Below are positions 32,756-41,276 of a stretch of DNA of 64,000 nt, in pieces. Made by a program: the position numbers and the translations under genes. The stretch lies in the NCBI RefSeq assembly GCF_900108335.1, contig NZ_FNVT01000035.1:24825-88824 (forward strand). Direction: 5' to 3'. Origin of the DNA: Nonomuraea solani. GTDB lineage: Bacteria > Actinomycetota > Actinomycetes > Streptosporangiales > Streptosporangiaceae. The notes below the pieces were generated by a model, which was not told where the DNA came from, searched no databases, and saw only the letters and a list, made by a program, of their open reading frames with translations. Every line of letters starts with the position of its first letter. Positions within the stretch are counted from its first letter, which is position 1.

Positions 32756-35575
32756 ATGATCGATACCCCGAGCTACGCCGACGCCCTGAGGATTCTCGGG
32801 TGCAAGGACGGCCGGCTCGCCAAGGTGATCGGCTTCGCCTCGGCCGTCTCCCAAACGGGCTCGGCCGTGGCCGGCGGCGGCCGGCTCACCACCAACCTGC
32901 GCGACATGCGCGACGGCATCGTCGCCTACGGAGAAGACGTCGTACGCCGCCTGCCCGAGCTGAAGAGCGGCGTCGACCGGTTCACCCGCACCCAGCGCCT
33001 GGCCGCCGCGCACGCCGCCATCGTCGTCGCGGCCTACTTCGAGGCCCTGGGGGAGACGAAGCTGCCGTTCACGCTGGAGCAGCTCGACCACGGCGACCGG
33101 ATCTCCCACGGCGTGCCGACGGCCGAGCGGTTCTCCCGGCTGATGGCCGCGCTGCTGCTGGAACGGCTGCCCACCCCCGAGCCGCACCTGCCCTACGCCG
33201 AGACCCGGCAGGCGGTGGAACGTGCCTACCTGCGCATGTCCGAGGCCATGGCAGGCTACGTGGGCGGCCTGGCCGTCTGGGACGAGCTGCCCGTCGACGA
33301 CCGGCTCCTGCTGCCCCGCATGCTCGCCGAGGGCCCGCCCGCGCACGCGCTGCGCATCTACGACGAGGACTACCGGTCGCTGGCGCTCGACAGCCACGAG
33401 TTCGGCGTGCGCAGCCTGGTCACCGAGCGGCCGCAGCCCGCCACGGCGCTGTCGCGGGTGGCCTGGCTGCTGGCCGAGCTGGCCCCGCCCCGGGTCGGCG
33501 ACCGGCCCGTGATCCACCGGGCGCGGATGGCCGCCAACGCCCTCGACCAGCCGCTCCTGCTGGCCGGCAAGCTGCCGGAGGACGTCTCGCTCCCGCTGCT
33601 CGGCGAGGGCTATCTGACCCCGCGCTGCCGGGTGGCGGAGCTGACCCGCGAGGCCACGCCCGCGCTGCGGAGCTGGTGGGAGGAGCAGCGGGCGCTGCCC
33701 GACGTCGAGGCGTTCCTGGCCGGGCACCTCACCTCGCTGCGCGCCACCCAGGCGCCCCTGCTCGTGCTCGGCGAGCCCGGCTCGGGCAAGACCAAGCTGA
33801 CCGAGGTGCTCGCGGCGCGGCTGGGCAGGTCGGAGTTCCTGCCGATCCGGGTGGAGCTGCGCTGTGTGCGGGCGCGGGCGGCGATCGCCGAGCAGATCGA
33901 GCAGGCCCTCGCGGAGATGCTGGAGGAGGAGGTGGCCTACGCCGACCTCGTGACGGCCGGCGGCGGCGCGATGCCGGTGATCCTCCTCGACGGGCTCGAC
34001 GAGCTGGTCCAGGGCGCCGGCCGCTACGACTACCTCCAGCACGTACAGGAGTTCCAGGACGGCCAGGCCGCGCTCGGGCGGCCCGTCGCGGTGATCGCGA
34101 CCAGCCGCACGGTCGTCGCCGACCGCATCCGTCTCCCCGACGGGCTGCTGGCCCTGGAGCTGCAGCCGTTCGACGACGACCAGGTACGCCAGTGGCTCGA
34201 CATCTGGCACCAGGCCAACCACGCCCTGCTCGCCAGGCGCGACCTGAAACCCCTGCCCGCCGAGTCGGCGCTGGCCCACGGCGAGATGGCCAGGCAGCCG
34301 CTGCTCCTGCTGCTGCTCGCCCTCTACGACGCCGGCGGCAACGCGCTCCAGCGCGAGCACGGCCCGCTCGCCCGCGCCCGCCTGTACGAGGTCCTGCTGC
34401 GCGACTACACCGAACGCGAGACCGGCGGCGCCCGCCGGGTGGCCATCGACCAGGAGCTGGTGCTGCTCGGCGCGGTGGCGCTGTCCATGCTGGCCCGCGG
34501 CGCCCAGGTCATCACCGACGAGGCGCTCCACCGCGACCTGCCCGCCCTGTGCCACGGCGGAGAGGAGGACACCGGCGACGAGGACGAACGCGTCGACTGG
34601 GCGCGCAAGGCCACCGAGCGGTTCTTCTTCGTCCGCAGGAACGGCCACGCGTTCCTGCACTCCACGTTCGGCGAGTTCCTGGTGGCCTGGCTGACCCTGT
34701 ACGCGCTGCGCGACCTCGACCGCCGTCGCCGCCTGGCCGGCGACGAGCCGCTCGCCCTCGTCCAGGCCGTGGACGACGACCTGCTGTACGCGGTCACCTC
34801 CCACTCCTGCCTGGCCGAGCGCGGCCCGACGGTCGGCTTCATCCTGGAGCTGCTGGCCGAGGTGCCCGCCGCGGTCCGCGCCCGCTGCGTCGACCTGCTG
34901 ACCGGCCTGCTGCGGCGCTCCCTGCACGAACGGCCGCGCCGCCATTTCACCGGCTTCCGCCCGGTACGCCACACGGTGACCCGCCGCCTGGCCGCCTACT
35001 CGGCGAACCTCACCCTGCTCATCGTGGCCACCTCGGAGCAGCCGGTCAGCGTCTCGTCGATCCTGCCGGGGCCCGACTCCCTGGAGCGGTGGTCCTCGCT
35101 CGGCCACCTGTGGAAGGGGCAGCTCGGGCAGGAGGGCTGGGACGGGCTGGTCACCACACTGGCGGCGCGGCGGGTGATGGACGGCGGCAGGGAGGACGTC
35201 GTGCTCGGGGACGCCGCCGACGCCGCCGGGATGGGCGACGTCGTCGTCGCGGTCGCCACCGGGCACGCGCCGCGGCACCGCCGGCTGCTGGACCTGCTGC
35301 TGCGCTCGCTGGGGGAGGGGCACGCGCTGCCGTACGGGGAGCGCGCCACCCTCATGGAGGAGCTGCTGCGCACGGCGGGCGTGCGGTCACCGGCGATGCA
35401 CCGGGCGCTGGGCGCCATGTGGGCCGAGGAGGGCGCCGACCGGGCGCGGCTGCGGCCGATGCTGGAGGCCATGCTCGCCGACCCCGCCGACCGGATGGCC
35501 ACCTGGGAGCAACTGGTCAGGGCGGGCATCCCGGAGTCGGCGCTCTGGGAGATCCGGCATCAGGGAACGGACTGA
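32756..35575 (+). CDS. NACHT-domain NTPase, NLR-like (candidate defence protein)
   Basis: 939 residues. The N-terminal ~110 (SYADALRILGCKDGRLAKVI, DRFTRTQRLAAAHAAIVVAAYFEAL) match the helical N-terminal domains of actinobacterial NACHT proteins (NNH7 type by my recollection). A second helical block precedes the NTPase: Walker A GEPGSGKT at about 339, Walker B VILLDGLDEL at about 408, sensor VIATSRT, then a winged-helix region (FLHSTFGEFLVAWL). The C-terminal third is helical and may sense ligand. Bacterial NACHT proteins include anti-phage NLRs. No separate effector gene is attached; the N-terminal domain may be the effector or adaptor. Its last 16 bases overlap the convergent kinase gene. 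Confidence 0.88.
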   Translation: MIDTPSYADALRILGCKDGRLAKVIGFASAVSQTGSAVAGGGRLTTNLRDMRDGIVAYGEDVVRRLPELKSGVDRFTRTQRLAAAHAAIVVAAYFEALGETKLPFTLEQLDHGDRISHGVPTAERFSRLMAALLLERLPTPEPHLPYAETRQAVERAYLRMSEAMAGYVGGLAVWDELPVDDRLLLPRMLAEGPPAHALRIYDEDYRSLALDSHEFGVRSLVTERPQPATALSRVAWLLAELAPPRVGDRPVIHRARMAANALDQPLLLAGKLPEDVSLPLLGEGYLTPRCRVAELTREATPALRSWWEEQRALPDVEAFLAGHLTSLRATQAPLLVLGEPGSGKTKLTEVLAARLGRSEFLPIRVELRCVRARAAIAEQIEQALAEMLEEEVAYADLVTAGGGAMPVILLDGLDELVQGAGRYDYLQHVQEFQDGQAALGRPVAVIATSRTVVADRIRLPDGLLALELQPFDDDQVRQWLDIWHQANHALLARRDLKPLPAESALAHGEMARQPLLLLLLALYDAGGNALQREHGPLARARLYEVLLRDYTERETGGARRVAIDQELVLLGAVALSMLARGAQVITDEALHRDLPALCHGGEEDTGDEDERVDWARKATERFFFVRRNGHAFLHSTFGEFLVAWLTLYALRDLDRRRRLAGDEPLALVQAVDDDLLYAVTSHSCLAERGPTVGFILELLAEVPAAVRARCVDLLTGLLRRSLHERPRRHFTGFRPVRHTVTRRLAAYSANLTLLIVATSEQPVSVSSILPGPDSLERWSSLGHLWKGQLGQEGWDGLVTTLAARRVMDGGREDVVLGDAADAAGMGDVVVAVATGHAPRHRRLLDLLLRSLGEGHALPYGERATLMEELLRTAGVRSPAMHRALGAMWAEEGADRARLRPMLEAMLADPADRMATWEQLVRAGIPESALWEIRHQGTD

Positions 35576-36729
35576 TCGGCGGGTAGCTCGACGGTGATCG
35601 TCAGTCCGCCCTCGTCGCGCGGGCTGGCCGTCACCGTGCCGCCGTGCGCCTCGGTGATCACCCGCACGATCGACAGCCCCAGCCCGCTGCCCCGCTCCGA
35701 CCGCAGCCGGTCCCCGTGCAGCCGCCGGAACGGCTCGAAGATCGTCTCGATCTCGTACGACGGCACCTGCAGCCCCGTGTTGGCCACGACCAGCTCCACC
35801 CGATCGGCACGCCGCCGCGTCGTCACCCACACCTCGCCCTTGGGCTGGTTGTGCCGGACGGCGTTCTCCACCAGGTTCTGTACCAGGCGCTCCACCAGCA
35901 CCGCCTCCCCGCTCGTCGGCGCCGAGTCGAGCAGCCGGTGCATGCTCACCTGCCGCTCCGCCGCCTCGGCCGCCGCCTGGTCGAGCACGTGCTCGGCCAC
36001 GTCCGACAGGTCGAAAGGCCGCCGGTCGAGCACCGCCCGCTCGCCCTCGGCCAGCGCCAGCAGGCCGTCGATGAGGCGTTCGTGGCGGGTGTTGACCAGC
36101 AGCAGCGACTCGCCGAGCCGCTTGACGTCGTCGGTGGCGTCGGGGCGGCGCACGGCCACGTCCACCAGGGTGCGGTTGATGGTGAGCGGGGTGCGCAGCT
36201 CGTGGGAGGCGTTGGCGACGAACCGGCGCTGGCCGTCGTACGAGCGGGCCAGCCGGGACAACATCCGGTCGTAGATGTCGGCCAGCTCCTTGATCTCCTC
36301 CCTGGCGCCCTCGTACTCGATGCGCTCGGTCAGGTCGTGGCTGAGGGAGACCCGGCGGGCGGTCTCGGTGATCTGCTTGAGCGGGCGCAGCACCATCCCC
36401 GACACCCGCCAGCCGGCGGCGAACGCCACACCCGTGCCGGCCAGCACGGCGATGCCGCCGACGTTACGGACGACGGTGAGGACGTCCTTCTGGTAGACGA
36501 TGTGCGTCTTGAGCGCGAAGTCGCGGGCGACCTCGTACTCCTGATGGTGACGCTCGTAGCTGCCGTAGCCGAATTCGGGCCGGTTCGTCTGGATGCGGTC
36601 GGGGGTGAAGAGGGCGGCCCGGTATTTCAGGGTCGACTCCACGTACAGGTAGATCCCGGTCACGGTCATCGCCGCCAGGAGGAAGAAGACCCCGGCGCAG
36701 GCCAGGGCGAAGCGCGGGCGCATGCTCAT
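35560..36729 (-). CDS. Membrane sensor histidine kinase (OmpR-type partner)
   Basis: 389 residues. TM1 is at about 7-29, an extracytoplasmic loop to about 90, then TM2, HAMP (RPLKQITETARRVSLSHDLTERI), HisKA with the phosphorylated His in VANASHELRTPLTINRTL, and HATPase_c (N box LVQNLVENAVRHN, G1 VVANTGLQV, G2 SERGSGLGLSIVRVI). Its start overlaps the response-regulator stop (ATGA), so the pair is one operon. The signal is unknown. Confidence 0.93.
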   Translation of the reverse strand: MSMRPRFALACAGVFFLLAAMTVTGIYLYVESTLKYRAALFTPDRIQTNRPEFGYGSYERHHQEYEVARDFALKTHIVYQKDVLTVVRNVGGIAVLAGTGVAFAAGWRVSGMVLRPLKQITETARRVSLSHDLTERIEYEGAREEIKELADIYDRMLSRLARSYDGQRRFVANASHELRTPLTINRTLVDVAVRRPDATDDVKRLGESLLLVNTRHERLIDGLLALAEGERAVLDRRPFDLSDVAEHVLDQAAAEAAERQVSMHRLLDSAPTSGEAVLVERLVQNLVENAVRHNQPKGEVWVTTRRRADRVELVVANTGLQVPSYEIETIFEPFRRLHGDRLRSERGSGLGLSIVRVITEAHGGTVTASPRDEGGLTITVELPADQSVP

Positions 36730-37382
36730 GGGATGCGGTACCCCGATCCCGGCACGGTCTCGATGACCTGGGGTTCGCCGAGCTTCTTGCGTAATTTCAT
36801 CATCGTCGTCCGTACCGTGTTCGTGAACGGGTCGATGTGCTCGTCCCATACCTTCTCCAGGAGCGTCTCGGCCGAGACCACCGCGCCCTGCGCCCGCAGC
36901 AGCTCGGCCAGCAGGCCGAACTCCTTGCGGGCCAGCGGCACGTAGCGCCCGTCGCGGAACACCTGCCGGTGCGCCCAGTCGAGCCGCACCCCGGCGCGCT
37001 CCAGCATGGGCGGATCGGCCTTCCTGGCCCGCCGGCCGAGCGCGTGCACGCGGGCCACCAGCTCCTCGAACGCGAACGGCTTGGGCAGGTAGTCGTCGGC
37101 CCCCAGCGACAGCCCGGCCACCCGGGAGCGTACGTCGCCGGCGGCGGTCAGCATGAGCACCCGCACCGGCCAGCCGTGCTCCACGACGGTCTTGCACACC
37201 TCGTCGCCGTGCACCATCGGCAGGTCCCGGTCGAGGACCAGCACGTCGTATTCGTGCACGCCGAGCCGCTGGAGCGCCGCGTCCCCGTCGTAGGCGACGT
37301 CCACGGCCAGCGCCTCACCGCGCAGCCCCTCGGCGATCGAGTCGGCGAGCATCCGCTCGTCCTCCGCGACCAGTACACGCAC
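36726..37382 (-). CDS. OmpR-family response regulator
   Basis: 218 residues. Receiver domain: acidic pocket VAEDERMLAD, phospho-Asp in YDVLVLDRDLPMVHG, and LTAAGD and GADDYLPKPFAF with the conserved Lys. C-terminal winged helix: VFRDGRYVPLARKEFGLLAELLRAQGAVVSAETLLEKVWDE, then NTVRTTMMKLRKKLGEPQVIETVPGSGYRI. GTG 37382 follows a GGGGGCGCG stretch. It regulates unknown genes together with the kinase encoded downstream. Confidence 0.93.
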   Translation of the reverse strand: MRVLVAEDERMLADSIAEGLRGEALAVDVAYDGDAALQRLGVHEYDVLVLDRDLPMVHGDEVCKTVVEHGWPVRVLMLTAAGDVRSRVAGLSLGADDYLPKPFAFEELVARVHALGRRARKADPPMLERAGVRLDWAHRQVFRDGRYVPLARKEFGLLAELLRAQGAVVSAETLLEKVWDEHIDPFTNTVRTTMMKLRKKLGEPQVIETVPGSGYRIP

Positions 37383-37563
37383 CGCGCCCCCAAAGATCAA
37401 TAAATGCCGTCCAGTCTGCTCGGACCGGCATAACGCGGGCATAACCACTCTTCGCCGCGCTACAGGCTAGCCTCGTTTTCCGCGCGTGCTGAACCCTTCC
37501 TTGAGAGGCCCCCGCGGAAGCGCGGCGGAGAAGGGAAGTCGTGGTGACGTGCGGAATGATCGG

Positions 37564-38388
37564 TCAGAGCCGGCCGCGCGACTCGGCCACGCGGGCGGCC
37601 TCCGCGCGGTGGCGGGCCCCCGTCTTGCCGATGGCCGACGACAGGTAGTCGCGCACGGTGCCCTCCGTCAGGAACAGCCGCCGGGCGATGGCGGCGGCCA
37701 GCTCGGCGGCGGGGGTGTCCTTGACCACGTACCCGGCCACGCCGGCCGCCAGGGCCCTGCTGAGGTGGCCGGACCTGCCGAACGTCGTCACGATGATCAC
37801 CCGCCGTCCCGGCAAGCGCTCCGCCACCTCCAGGCCGGACAGGCCGGGCATCTCGATGTCGAGCGGATCACGTCGGGGGAGTGCTCCTCGACGGCGGCGG
37901 CCACCTCGTCGCCCCGGCCGACCTCGGCCACCACCTCGCTGTCGTCCTCCAGGCCGAGCAGCGCGGCCAGCCCGCCCCTGACGAGGTCCTGCCAGAGGGC
38001 GCGGCGGCCCTCCACGTCGAGCCCGACCGTCGGCTCGTCGAGGATCAGCAGATCCGGGTCGCCCACCACGCACAGCGCGAACCTGACCCGCCACCGCTTT
38101 CACCAGCTCCGCCACCCGCACGTCCTCCAGCAGCCCCGACTCCTGCGGCAGCACCCCCACCCGGCCCGACCGCAGCGCCCCCACCGGCGTCCGCCCGAAC
38201 ACCCGCGCCTCGCCCGTATCGGGGGTCAGCAGGCCGAGGGCGATGGACAGCAGCGTGCTCTTGCCCGCCCCGTTGGGTCCGAGCACCGCCACGGTCTCGC
38301 CCTCACCGACGTCCAGATCCACGCCGCCGAGCGCGGCGATCCGGCCGTAACTCTTGGTCACGGCCTTGAGTTCCAGCGCATTGCTCAT
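37564..38388 (-). pseudogene. Deletion-scarred fusion of an ABC ATPase and a NarL response regulator
   Basis: The first ~95 codons are a normal ABC ATPase start (Walker A GPNGAGKST, Q-loop LPQESGLLEDVRV). A jump in frame near 38105 leads to VVGDPDLLILDEPTVGLDVEGRRALWQ (Walker B), so the LSGGQ signature region is gone. That runs straight into LVRGGLAALLGLEDDSEVVAEV, the early part of a NarL receiver. After a one-base shift near 37862 comes DIEMPGLSGLEVAERLPGRR, and then LFLTEGTVRDYLSSAIGKTGAR, the HTH end, lacking its linker. Relatives encode ATPase, permease, kinase and regulator as four genes. At least three deletions are needed. The frame from 38388 to 37564 nevertheless has no stop. Confidence 0.75.
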
Positions 38389-38564
38389 GCGAACACCCTG
38401 ATCGAGGGCGGGGGTCCGCTGTAGTGCCGTACGTCAGCCGCCCGCACATGACGAACGTCATGCCTCCGAACCCCGGCAGCCCCCACGTTTGCGGCGGTTG
38501 CGGTATGCCGGCTACCCCATCGGCGGTATCGCGCGGTGCGGAGCGGGCGCATTACCGTGCCAGC

Positions 38565-40130
38565 ATGCGGACGATCGCCCTGGTTTGCGGCATGACGGTG
38601 GCCGTCTTCTCCTCGACCATCATGGCGTACGGCAACCAGCCCACCGCCCGCCCGCTCGACCCCCTCGGATACGCCCTGCTGGCCGCGACGGCCCTGGGAC
38701 TGGCCTGGCGGCAACGGCGCCCGGAACTGTCCCTGATCGTGTGCGCGGGGGCGGCGGCGGCCGTGTTCACACTCGGGTACGCGCTCTCCCTGTGGGCGGT
38801 GCCCGCCCTGATCGCCCTGTTCTCGACCATCGCCGCCGGCCGCCGGGTGGCCGGATGGGCGGGGGCGGTGTTCCTGGTGGCGGTACCCGGGGTGGCCGCC
38901 CTCTCACGGGCGGAGGCCGACGTGGCCATCGCCGCCGTCGTGTGGGCCCTGCTCGTCCTGGTCGTGGAGCAGCCGGCGGAGGTGTCGCGGACGCGGAGGG
39001 CGTACACGGAGGAAATGGAACGGCGGGCGGCCGAGGCCGAGCGCACGAGGGAGGAGGAGGCACTGCGGCGCGCGCAGGAGGAGCGGCTGCGGGTCGCCAG
39101 GGAACTGCACGACGTGACCTCGCACACGGTGTCGGTGATCGCCCTGCACGCGGCCGTCGCCGCCGAGGCCGTCTCCCGTGCCGGCGGCCCACCTGAAGCC
39201 GCCGCCGCCCTCCAGATCATCCGCTCCTCCAGCCGCCAGGCCCTGTCCGAGATGAAGGCCGTACTCGGCGTCCTCCGCCCGGACGAAGCATCACCCGGCC
39301 CAGCCCAGAAGCCAGCATCACCTGCCCCCGACCCCACACCCCCGCCCGGCGTTGCATGCGGAGATTCGCCGCCGCCATCCCCCGGCCCAGAGAACGAGGC
39401 GCCGTTCCCATGGCCCTCGCCCGCTGAGCACCAGGAGCCGAGAGCCCCGCTACCCGGAGCGGCGCGGTTGCCTCGCCTGCTGAACACGACGGGCCTGCCG
39501 GTGACCCTCGACGTGCAAGGCGAGCACCGTCCCCTCCCACCCGCCACGGACCTGACCGTTTACCGTGTCGTACAGGAGGCCCTGACCAACACCATGCGCC
39601 ACGCGAACGCCACCATGGCGACGGTGACGCTGACGTACGAGCCGGGAGCGGTGACCGTGCGCGTGGACGACGACGGCAACGGCGGTGGCGAAACCGTGGA
39701 CGGACACCGGGATGAGAACGGAGACCGACCCCAATCCCAACGTCGGCACCACCCCCAACCTCAGCCCCAATTCCAACCCGGGCCCCAAGCCCAACCGGAA
39801 TCCCCACCTCAACCGCAGTCCCAACCCCCACCCCAACCCGAATGCCAACCTCCACTCCAGCTCCAGCCTGGGTACCAGCCCCAGTCGCAGCCTCAGTCCC
39901 AGCCTCGGTCGCAGCCCCAGTCGCAGTCCCAGTCCCAGCACCAGCACCAGTCGCAGTCCCAGCCTCGGTCCCGACACCGAGGCGGAGTCAATGGCGACGA
40001 CGGCCAGGTGTCTCGCGGCGGGCACGGGCTCATCGGCATGGCCGAGCGGGTCGCCGCCGTGGGCGGCCACCTGACCATCGGAAACACCCCCACCGGCGGC
40101 TTCCGCGTCACCGCCAGGTTGCCCACGTGA
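38565..40130 (+). CDS. NarL-type sensor histidine kinase with Pro/Gln/Ser repeat insertion
   Basis: About 521 residues from ATG 38565. There are four to five N-terminal TM helices, a coiled coil (EEMERRAAEAERTREEEALRRAQEE), and HisKA_3 with the phosphorylated His in VARELHDVTSHTVSV. HATPase_c has its N box (VVQEALTNTMRHANA) and G1 (VRVDDDGNGGG). About 100 residues of PQ/SQ repeats then separate G1 from the G2 segment GGHGLIGMAERVAAVGGHL. A second low-complexity Pro insert lies between HisKA and HATPase. The insertion replaces the ATP-lid loop. It overlaps its response regulator by 4 bp. The start has no clear ribosome-binding site. Confidence 0.85.
   Translation: MRTIALVCGMTVAVFSSTIMAYGNQPTARPLDPLGYALLAATALGLAWRQRRPELSLIVCAGAAAAVFTLGYALSLWAVPALIALFSTIAAGRRVAGWAGAVFLVAVPGVAALSRAEADVAIAAVVWALLVLVVEQPAEVSRTRRAYTEEMERRAAEAERTREEEALRRAQEERLRVARELHDVTSHTVSVIALHAAVAAEAVSRAGGPPEAAAALQIIRSSSRQALSEMKAVLGVLRPDEASPGPAQKPASPAPDPTPPPGVACGDSPPPSPGPENEAPFPWPSPAEHQEPRAPLPGAARLPRLLNTTGLPVTLDVQGEHRPLPPATDLTVYRVVQEALTNTMRHANATMATVTLTYEPGAVTVRVDDDGNGGGETVDGHRDENGDRPQSQRRHHPQPQPQFQPGPQAQPESPPQPQSQPPPQPECQPPLQLQPGYQPQSQPQSQPRSQPQSQSQSQHQHQSQSQPRSRHRGGVNGDDGQVSRGGHGLIGMAERVAAVGGHLTIGNTPTGGFRVTARLPT
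39720..39985 (+). repeat. Hexanucleotide-like repeat array inside the histidine kinase gene
   Basis: The stretch is dominated by CCCAGTCGCAG, CCCAACC and related six- and twelve-base units, translating to runs of PQ, SQ and QPQSQ. Repeat length is a multiple of three, and the surrounding domain resumes in frame. Copies are degenerate at the left and nearly perfect at the right (39890-39965). Confidence 0.8.
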
Positions 40131-40777
40131 TCACCGTCCTGCTCGCCGACGACCAGCCCCTCGTCAGAGCGGGCCTCCGAGCGCTACTCGACACCGAGGC
40201 CGACATGACGGTGGTCGGCGAGGCGGCGGACGGAGCCGAGGCGATCCGGCTGGCCCGGCGACTCCAGCCCGGCGTGGTCCTGATGGACATCCGCATGCCG
40301 GAACTGGACGGCCTCGCCGCCACCCGCACCCTGACCGCCACCGGCGTACGCGTGGTCGTCGTCACCACCTTCGACCTGGACGAGTACGTCTACGAGGCCC
40401 TCCGCTCCGGCGCCAGCGGCTTCCTCGTCAAGGACGCGGAACCGGCCGAGATCCGGCACGCCGTCCGGGTGGCCTCCCGAGGCGACGCCCTGCTCTCACC
40501 CACGGTCACCAGAAGGCTTATCGAGGAGTTCACCTCCAGACCGGCCACCCTGGACACGACCCGCCTGGCCCCACTGACCGCCCGGGAACGCGAGGTCCTG
40601 ACCAGAGTCGCCCGGGGCCTCACGAACGTCCAGATCGCCGAAGAGCTCTTCATGAGCCCTCTCACCGTCAAGACCCACGTCAACCGCATGATGACCAAAC
40701 TCTCAGTCCACGACCGAGCCCAACTCGTCGTCCTCGCCTATGAAACCGGCCTAACCCGCCCAGGCCACTCGACCTAA
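40127..40777 (+). CDS. NarL-family response regulator
   Basis: 216 residues. The receiver has the acidic pocket LLADDQPLV, phospho-Asp54 in VVLMDIRMPELDG, and the VVTTFDLDEYVYEALRSGASGFLVKD region. The C-terminal LuxR HTH is LTAREREVLTRVARGLTNVQIAEELFMSPLTVKTHVNRMMTKL. GTG 40127 overlaps the kinase stop as GTGA, so the two are translationally coupled. It is the intact counterpart of the regulator that is broken in the locus to the left. Confidence 0.94.
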   Translation: MITVLLADDQPLVRAGLRALLDTEADMTVVGEAADGAEAIRLARRLQPGVVLMDIRMPELDGLAATRTLTATGVRVVVVTTFDLDEYVYEALRSGASGFLVKDAEPAEIRHAVRVASRGDALLSPTVTRRLIEEFTSRPATLDTTRLAPLTAREREVLTRVARGLTNVQIAEELFMSPLTVKTHVNRMMTKLSVHDRAQLVVLAYETGLTRPGHST

Positions 40778-41276
40778 CCCAGGCCCCAGCACCACCTGCC
40801 CCATCCAGGTCAACCCGTCCCACCACCCGATGGCCAAGGGCCCGATGGCTGGCCATGGGCTCGATGGCCATGGGCTCGGTGGTCCAACGCCCGGCGGTGG
40901 CGCACCCGGTGGTCCTACGCCCAGCGCTGATGGGCCCGGTGGTCGTACGTCCGAGGGTCGTGCGTCCGGTGATGGGCCTGGTGGTCGAGGGACCAGCGGT
41001 CGCACGGCCGATGGTCCTGCGCCTGGCGGTGGTGGGCCCGGTGGTCGTACGTCCGATGGTCGTATGCCTGGCGGGCCCGGTGGTCCTACGCCCGGCGGTG
41101 GTGGGCCCGGTGGTCGTACGCCCGGTACTGGGCCCGGTGGTCGAGGGTTCAGCGGTCCTACGTCCGATGGTGGGTGGGGCCGGTTGTCTGTGAGCGGGGT
41201 GGTACTGCGACGGGGGTAGTTCGTCGTCTGCGGGTGGTGGACGACCGTGGGTGGCCGCCGTTTCTAGCGTCGCCGC
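40778..41276. repeat. Gene-poor minisatellite between response regulator and MMPL gene
   Basis: Between about 40850 and 41180 the + strand repeats GGTGGTGGGCCCGGTGGTCG, TACGTCCGATGGTCG and close variants at irregular 27-45-base intervals. Reading frames on both strands stay open (a Gly/Pro collagen-like one on +, a Pro-rich one on -) but have no ribosome-binding site. The last ~60 bases before 41277 should hold the MMPL promoter; I see no clear -10 box. Confidence 0.7.

Noticed and set aside
29369..35323. A 1984-codon minus-strand ORF
   Set aside because: Most of it is the antisense of prpE and the NACHT gene; only its 3' part from GTG 30115 is a real gene.
40830..41219. A 129-codon Gly/Pro collagen-like ORF on the + strand
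   Set aside because: No ribosome-binding site, pure repeat composition and equally open frames on the other strand; treated as minisatellite DNA.
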